Source of the DNA: Bacillota bacterium
Lineage (GTDB): Bacteria > Bacillota > Clostridia > Tissierellales > Sedimentibacteraceae
NCBI GenBank assembly: GCA_029239575.1
Contig: JARBUP010000043.1
Coordinates: 1-14,679, forward strand
Length of the DNA stretch: 14,679 bases
Direction: 5' to 3'
Below the pieces are notes generated by a model. That model saw nothing but the letters and a program-made list of their open reading frames with translations, ran no database searches and was not told the origin of the DNA. Shown piece after piece: positions 14,011-14,679 of this stretch (its first letter is position 1; every line of letters starts with the position of its first letter). Both the position numbers and the translations under genes were made by a program.

Positions 14011-14679
14011 TTAAATATCCGGAGTGTCAAATGTATCCGGAGCAAACAATTCTCGAGCTACTTCGCTCATAATTCTGTTTTCTTTTTTTCCCTTTTCAAA
14101 AACCAATTTAGTATTTTTTCTTACGAGATTTACTGTATCTTGAACTATTGCTTTAGGCTCACAAGGTACTAACCCAAATACAGCAACATCATATATACGA
14201 ATTCCGCCAAGGTTTGATACAAAGTCAACACATATATCAACGCCCTTATCAAACAATATCTTTTGAGCTTCAGCTGTTACAGGAATATTAGCAGCTTCTA
14301 CAATCAGTGATGCTTTAACTTTATCAGCATTATCTATATTAATTACGTCTTCTAATGCAGCAGGAACTAAAATATCACAATCTACATCCAACCATTCAGT
14401 ATTTTTTCTTATTATGTAGTTAGACTTAAATACGGATTGATCCATTTCTCCCTTTGGTTTTCTTGTTTGAATCAATTCTTTAATATCGAGACCTTCTTGA
14501 CATTCTACCAAGCAATTAGCATCTGCTATGCCTACAATTTTATAACCCATTTGAATAAGACTGTTAGCCATAGAAGCACCAACGCATCCAAATCCTTGAA
14601 TAACAACCGAAGCACCTGGTTTTTTACCTTTTAGATTCCATGCTTCATCCAATGCAGCTGCGCACCCATAGCCTGTAAT
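14011..14679 (-). CDS. Glu/Leu/Phe/Val dehydrogenase family protein, C-terminal part
   Basis: This NAD(P)-dependent amino-acid dehydrogenase (oxidative deamination to a 2-oxo acid) is cut by the window edge. The frame stays open to 14679, and 222 C-terminal residues are present. The TTG at 14652 is not the start, because the upstream residues TGYGCAAALDEAW belong to the domain. The nucleotide-binding motif is VIQGFGCVGASMA with the following GIAD. CDILVPAALEDVIN and KASLIVEAANIPVTAEA are family hallmarks. After the conserved DFVSNLGGI the C-terminus diverges from ordinary GdhA proteins and ends in RELFAPDTFDTPDI. Whether it prefers glutamate or another amino acid cannot be judged, since the substrate pocket is mainly in the missing N-terminal domain. 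It lies upstream of, and co-oriented with, the MFS gene. Confidence 0.88.
   Translation of the reverse strand: MTGYGCAAALDEAWNLKGKKPGASVVIQGFGCVGASMANSLIQMGYKIVGIADANCLVECQEGLDIKELIQTRKPKGEMDQSVFKSNYIIRKNTEWLDVDCDILVPAALEDVINIDNADKVKASLIVEAANIPVTAEAQKILFDKGVDICVDFVSNLGGIRIYDVAVFGLVPCEPKAIVQDTVNLVRKNTKLVFEKGKKENRIMSEVARELFAPDTFDTPDI

Noticed and set aside
13984..14172. Open frame on the + strand at the end of the amino-acid dehydrogenase gene
   Set aside because: It is antisense to a conserved coding region, and its Phe/Ser/Tyr-rich translation is typical of a shadow frame.

Overview
This AT-rich window reads like a low-GC anaerobic Firmicute, most plausibly an amino-acid-fermenting member of the Clostridia or Tissierellia. 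The grounds are the base composition, GGAGG-type ribosome binding sites, the anaerobic cobalamin genes (CbiK, CbiMNQO), and an iron-sulfur/flavin dehydrogenase cluster behind a sigma-54 promoter. A genus such as Sedimentibacter would fit, but that is a guess. Base composition looks uniform, and I see no rRNA, tRNA, insertion sequence, prophage or CRISPR array.

Region 1 (1-5741, + strand) is a tightly packed tetrapyrrole and cobalt operon. It holds the 3' part of hemB, hemL, a CbiK-type sirohydrochlorin cobaltochelatase, a small Cys-rich putative metal-binding protein, and the cobalt ECF transporter cbiM-cbiN-cbiQ-cbiO. It makes early tetrapyrrole precursor, imports cobalt and inserts cobalt at the start of the anaerobic B12 branch. 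A 40-residue ORF with a strong ribosome binding site follows, then a near-perfect bidirectional terminator. The operon's promoter, and any cobalamin riboswitch, lie upstream of the window.

Region 2 (5825-8649, - strand) encodes a Trk/Ktr-type potassium uptake pair. The cytoplasmic nucleotide-binding subunit TrkA comes first and overlaps or abuts the membrane subunit TrkH.

Region 3 (8650-9122) is a 473-base divergent intergenic region. It contains a sigma-70-like -10 element for trkA on the - strand. On the + strand it has a textbook -24/-12 (sigma-54) promoter and three upstream copies of a TGTCA-N6-TGACA dyad. The dyads are probably binding sites for an enhancer-binding activator encoded elsewhere.

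Region 4 (9123-12444, + strand) is a five-gene, translationally coupled cluster. It encodes a small Fer2-type [2Fe-2S] protein, an FAD/NAD(P) oxidoreductase (HcnB-like), a two-[4Fe-4S] protein, a BFD-like [2Fe-2S] protein and a DAO-family flavoprotein (HcnC / sarcosine oxidase beta / proline dehydrogenase beta-like). Together they look like one multi-subunit amino- or imino-acid dehydrogenase in which domains fused in other systems are separate polypeptides. The substrate cannot be read from the sequence. This cluster and its control region are the most interesting part of the window.

Region 5 (12445-14679, - strand) holds an MFS transporter and the C-terminal part of a Glu/Leu/Phe/Val-type dehydrogenase whose 5' end is outside the window. 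They converge on the region 4 operon, with a 22-bp perfect hairpin terminator between. Transporter, flavin dehydrogenase and amino-acid dehydrogenase side by side suggest an amino-acid or derivative catabolic neighbourhood, but this is inference.
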